This document shows, piece after piece, positions 60,547-64,000 of a DNA stretch of 64,000 nt (position 1 is the first letter of the stretch; each line of letters begins with the position of its first letter). The position numbers and the translations under genes are program-made. The notes beneath the pieces are model-generated. The model made no database searches, was not told the DNA's origin, and saw only the letters and a program-made list of their open reading frames with translations. Source of the DNA: Anticarsia gemmatalis (taxonomy: Eukaryota > Arthropoda > Insecta > Lepidoptera > Erebidae); the NCBI RefSeq assembly GCF_050436995.1, contig NC_134764.1, positions 7,750,001 through 7,814,000 of the forward strand, given 5' to 3'.

Positions 60547-63500
60547 GTAAGTAGATATAAAAAATTCTTATACACAAAATATTTGAAATCAGGATCTTGC
60601 AAATTTAAACGTAGTTGTATTACCAGGGTATTTAAAAGGTTTTTTATGATTAAGTTAAAGGCATTGAGGTCTTAAATAACTTATGCAATCATTCTGACTC
60701 ATGAGTGCAGTGTGCACTCTAGTATATTTCCATTACAAACGGTTTATTTTTTGCTTATATCTATCAAGTATGTTACTAACTAATATAAACTTTTTAGGAG
60801 CCTTAACCAACGTTTACTTAAAGAATATGAGTATTCCTTAGAAAACGATAGGATTTGTAAGCTTTACGTAAGCTTATTGACGCAACCATTTCGAAAATTA
60901 GATTCAAATTCGCTTACAAATACGATCTCAACTTTCTTCTTTCTTGATGTAAATCACCTACATACATCCTAACTGGGAGTCAGGGCTCACGCGAGCGAAG
61001 TCAACGTCAATCATGAGCCCGCGGCGCGGCCCGCACTTTGATAACTCACTTATTTGGCAGGTGATCGATAGCACGACCGGCTCATTACCGAAGGAGCCGT
61101 CACGACGCTGTAATGCCAGCTCTGGACGGTATTTCGGTGTGTGTGGTTATTTTGTTACGTGTAATTGCACTATTTTGGATGTTGGTACACCTTCGTTATC
61201 CTTGGAGGTAATTTCAATCATCATGTATGTATGTAAAAGTTTGTCAGGTCTTACTGCAGTTGTTGAGTATCTATCTTATGCAAGTAGGTATATCTCCAAT
61301 AGCTAAAGCAACATGAGAGCAAGGCCTAGGTACAGAGCTTAGAATATCATTAAGAGTTATTTTCCTAAACCTAGCAAAGCGAAAGTGCAGTAAAGTAGAC
61401 CCTAAGTTACGAGTTGCTTTGTTAAGTGTCAATAATTCAATAACAACACCTCATTTTCTAAGCACTTACCAGCGTAATTATGACACCAGTCCTTCCTCTT
61501 GTTCAACAAAAATATTTAATTTGACTAAATTTTTACTTTACCTCGGTGAAGTGTAATCTTTATTGGTTTTAATTCTATCAGACTGGTCTTAAATATAGTA
61601 TAAATAATCAAATAATCCAACCTGTTGTCCATTTGTCACCTCAATACACACGTTTGTAGGTCCAACGTGATCGGAATTTTAATTAGCTCTTCGATAATCG
61701 TCAAGGTTTTTGGCAATTGCAAAACGCCTTGTAGAAGCAACTAAGATTTATTTAACATTGATGTTTGAGCAGGACGTCTTCTTGAGTAGCGAGGTTTTTA
61801 CTTCAGACAGGCTTTTATCCTCGTTGAAAAGTGATACTAAATAGGTTCAGATTATATTATTGTTTAAATAACATAAAATCAAATCATTTATTAATGTAGG
61901 TCAAATGCCTACACTTATGGTAGTCAATGATACAGAAAGTGAATTTTCCTAAAACACAAAATACGTTTGTAACAGACTTCAAAAACCTTAGGATTTAATT
62001 TGTTTTATTCATATCGTATATCTTACAAAGAATAATGCATTTTTAGATTGTCAAATATTTCTCTCGATTTCAGTTTAGCTTCTGTTATTTAGTATAATCA
62101 AGAGTTTTGACATTCGATAGCATAATACAGGTTTTTCTGACCCATCATAGTTATAGCCCGTGTTTTGTCTAAAACAGCACGATATCAGGAAGAAGCGATA
62201 AACTAAACCAGAGTACATACAGATTCAGCTAACTATACACTTATTGAAAGAGTTAGAGTGCTCATAATCTTATCTCAGTGGAACAAACATGTCTGTTTGC
62301 GCCGAGATGACACAGTTAAGGTCTCACATATTTGCCAAAATAAAAGATAAATCTGGTTCCGTTGATAAGAAAGATACGATGTTATCGAGTTTTGAGTTTG
62401 TTTTTAGAAATGGTCTGCTAATGTTTTAGCTAGAATAGTTGATATATGATCCCACGGGATCATGAAACGAATTAAAAATTCGTATGATTTTTTAGTATAA
62501 TGTGATGCTACTAATTACCTGCTTATTTTTGTTTGCTGTCCAGTTGTTATTTGTCAGTATTTACAGTAATCAAGTACGTTGCATTTCAGAGAGTTTCTGT
62601 TATAATTAAAGTGTTGTATCAGAAAAAAGAAATACTGCAGAATTTACCGCTCAATCAAAATGTACAGACCAACTAAGACTTTCAAACCAAACACAATGAA
62701 TTATCAGAACACAATATTATCTCAATCTAGCAGAAATGATCCCACAACTTGTCATAAACGTCACAAATTTTCTCTTACTCCCATATCAAATGTAACTCAT
62801 AAGTACCAGGCGCTCATAACAGATGAGAAGTAAATCACATTCGTGTTTCACGTACATCGTGTCGCCTGCGGCATCTTCCCGTTACCGCTGTACATTGCTG
62901 CTCGTGATCGGAAAACGAAAGCGATCGGTAATCACGGGCCAGCGATATGGTCAGATATAATAGTGAATTTGATGCGAAGAAAGTTTTGATTTTTGAAGAG
63001 TCTACTGAATGAAAGGTTGGCTTAAAACGGAGTTGATATTATGTAATAAATAAGGATATAGCTAAAGGGTCAGTTATGCTCATCAGTCAGTCGGTGAGCG
63101 ATCAATAAGTTAAGCAATCTTAGTGTGGTTGTTCTACAAAAGGATATCTTCTTGATTTTAGAGTTGTCTCCTGTCTCCTGTTGTCAAATTAAAAGCCTTT
63201 TGGCAGCTTAAATAAATGTGTATATAAGATATATATGTGTATTTAAGATGTAAACATATACAGAGAAAAGTCATTGCTCCCTTAGTATAAATTAGACCAG
63301 CAAACCAGTTTCCCGGAATACGATCCATAACGTTTGCAATTTTGCATCCTAGTACAAACAATGACTGTCAATGCAAATAACACTGATGTGTTCCAAGGCT
63401 TACATAAGGCGGGGTGCACGAGCGAATACAAATACAATACAAATGATATACAAATGAATTGCAGATCAGTCGTGCTGTCAGCGTAGCGTGGGTACGGGAC

Positions 63501-64000
63501 GGTAGTAGAGCGATTTGATTTATTGATTGTGAGGGAGGTTCGCTCATGTGAACTCGGGTTTGATTTAGAAGATTTTAGGACTGTTCCTCTTTTAGAACCA
63601 ATTTTACGACAATTTTACCTTAACTAAGTATATGAAATAGGGACAATACTTTCAATTTAAATGGCGATAAGAACTGTTTTTTATTTCTTAGAAAGGTCTT
63701 TTCAGAGATCCTTATTTGTTCATTCAATCAAGACATTAACGTGGGCTAAATAAAATAAGGTTAAGTTCCTGTTTTATTATTTTTGTGTTTCTTGTAGACC
63801 TATGAGAGTTGTTCAAGCCAAAAAAGTCTAATTAAAGCCCTCAAAAGTTTAAATGATTTTAATTGATAACACACAAATTCGATGAATACAACATATAAAC
63901 TCTACTAAAGCTTCGTTTTATACAATGTCTAGCTATGTCTAATTTCGCCTACTAAACAAAATTTTACGCAGAATCCACCTTGAACAGTACCGTATTCTTC
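60547..64000 (+). other. Intron or non-coding stretch to the window end
   Basis: It begins with the GTAAGT donor at 60547. A CpG-rich patch at about 60985-61110 carries a 97-codon open frame whose product has no recognisable motif. A second CpG-rich patch is at about 63405-63550. Otherwise I see nothing: no repeat with clear ends and no myosin motor exon. Confidence 0.5.

Noticed and set aside
1..64000. CRISPR arrays, bacterial operons, endogenous viral genes
   Set aside because: No regularly spaced short repeats, ribosome-binding-site-led gene clusters or recognisable viral protein frames were seen.

Overview
This window looks like nuclear DNA from a ditrysian moth or butterfly (Lepidoptera). 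The evidence is AT-rich, intron-dominated sequence, insect-type splice sites, and several interspersed repeat families that I know as typical of Lepidoptera. These are non-autonomous Helitrons with A|TC...CTAG|T ends, a tRNA-derived SINE with a LINE-like tail, a 5S-rRNA-derived SINE, and MITEs. The species cannot be named from this. No rRNA gene, functional tRNA gene, CRISPR array or bacterial-type operon is visible.

Gene content is sparse. (1) Two plus-strand exons at 14.7-15.9 kb and 18.1 kb encode the N-terminal region and PDZ domain of an unconventional myosin XVIII (Drosophila Mhcl, vertebrate MYO18A). The initiating exon lies upstream of the window or was not found. The motor and coiled-coil exons were not found and presumably lie to the right. 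(2) A complete three-exon minus-strand gene at 26.0-28.05 kb encodes a 277-residue MADF-BESS protein, a family of insect transcription regulators. It lies inside the large intron that follows the Mhcl PDZ exons. (3) A plus-strand first coding exon at 59569-60546 encodes 326 residues of unrecognised, Ser/Lys/Asn-rich protein. It ends at a clean phase-0 donor, the same phase as the Mhcl junctions. The simplest hypothesis is an alternative, PDZ-less N terminus of Mhcl driven by an internal promoter. A separate gene continuing out of the window is the main alternative.

Layout: 1-14.7 kb is non-coding and carries MITEs, Helitron copies and SINE fragments. 14.7-18.2 kb holds the Mhcl PDZ exons. 18.2-26 kb is intron with repeats, including a 5S-derived SINE with an unusual internal hairpin. 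26-28.3 kb is the MADF-BESS gene and its promoter region, which has three copies of a CTCF-like motif. 29.4 kb holds a clean Harbinger-like MITE. 31.6-31.94 kb is a CpG-dense block ending in a 33-bp tandem duplication and may be a promoter. 32-56 kb is intron packed with Helitrons and SINEs. 56-58.1 kb is a transposon cluster containing a 192-bp-arm inverted repeat and a 771-bp TIR element. 59.3-60.5 kb holds the alternative first-exon candidate. 60.5-64 kb is non-coding.

I found no convincing new multi-gene system. The most informative items are the candidate alternative Mhcl promoter and exon, the nested antisense MADF-BESS gene, and the long near-perfect inverted repeat.
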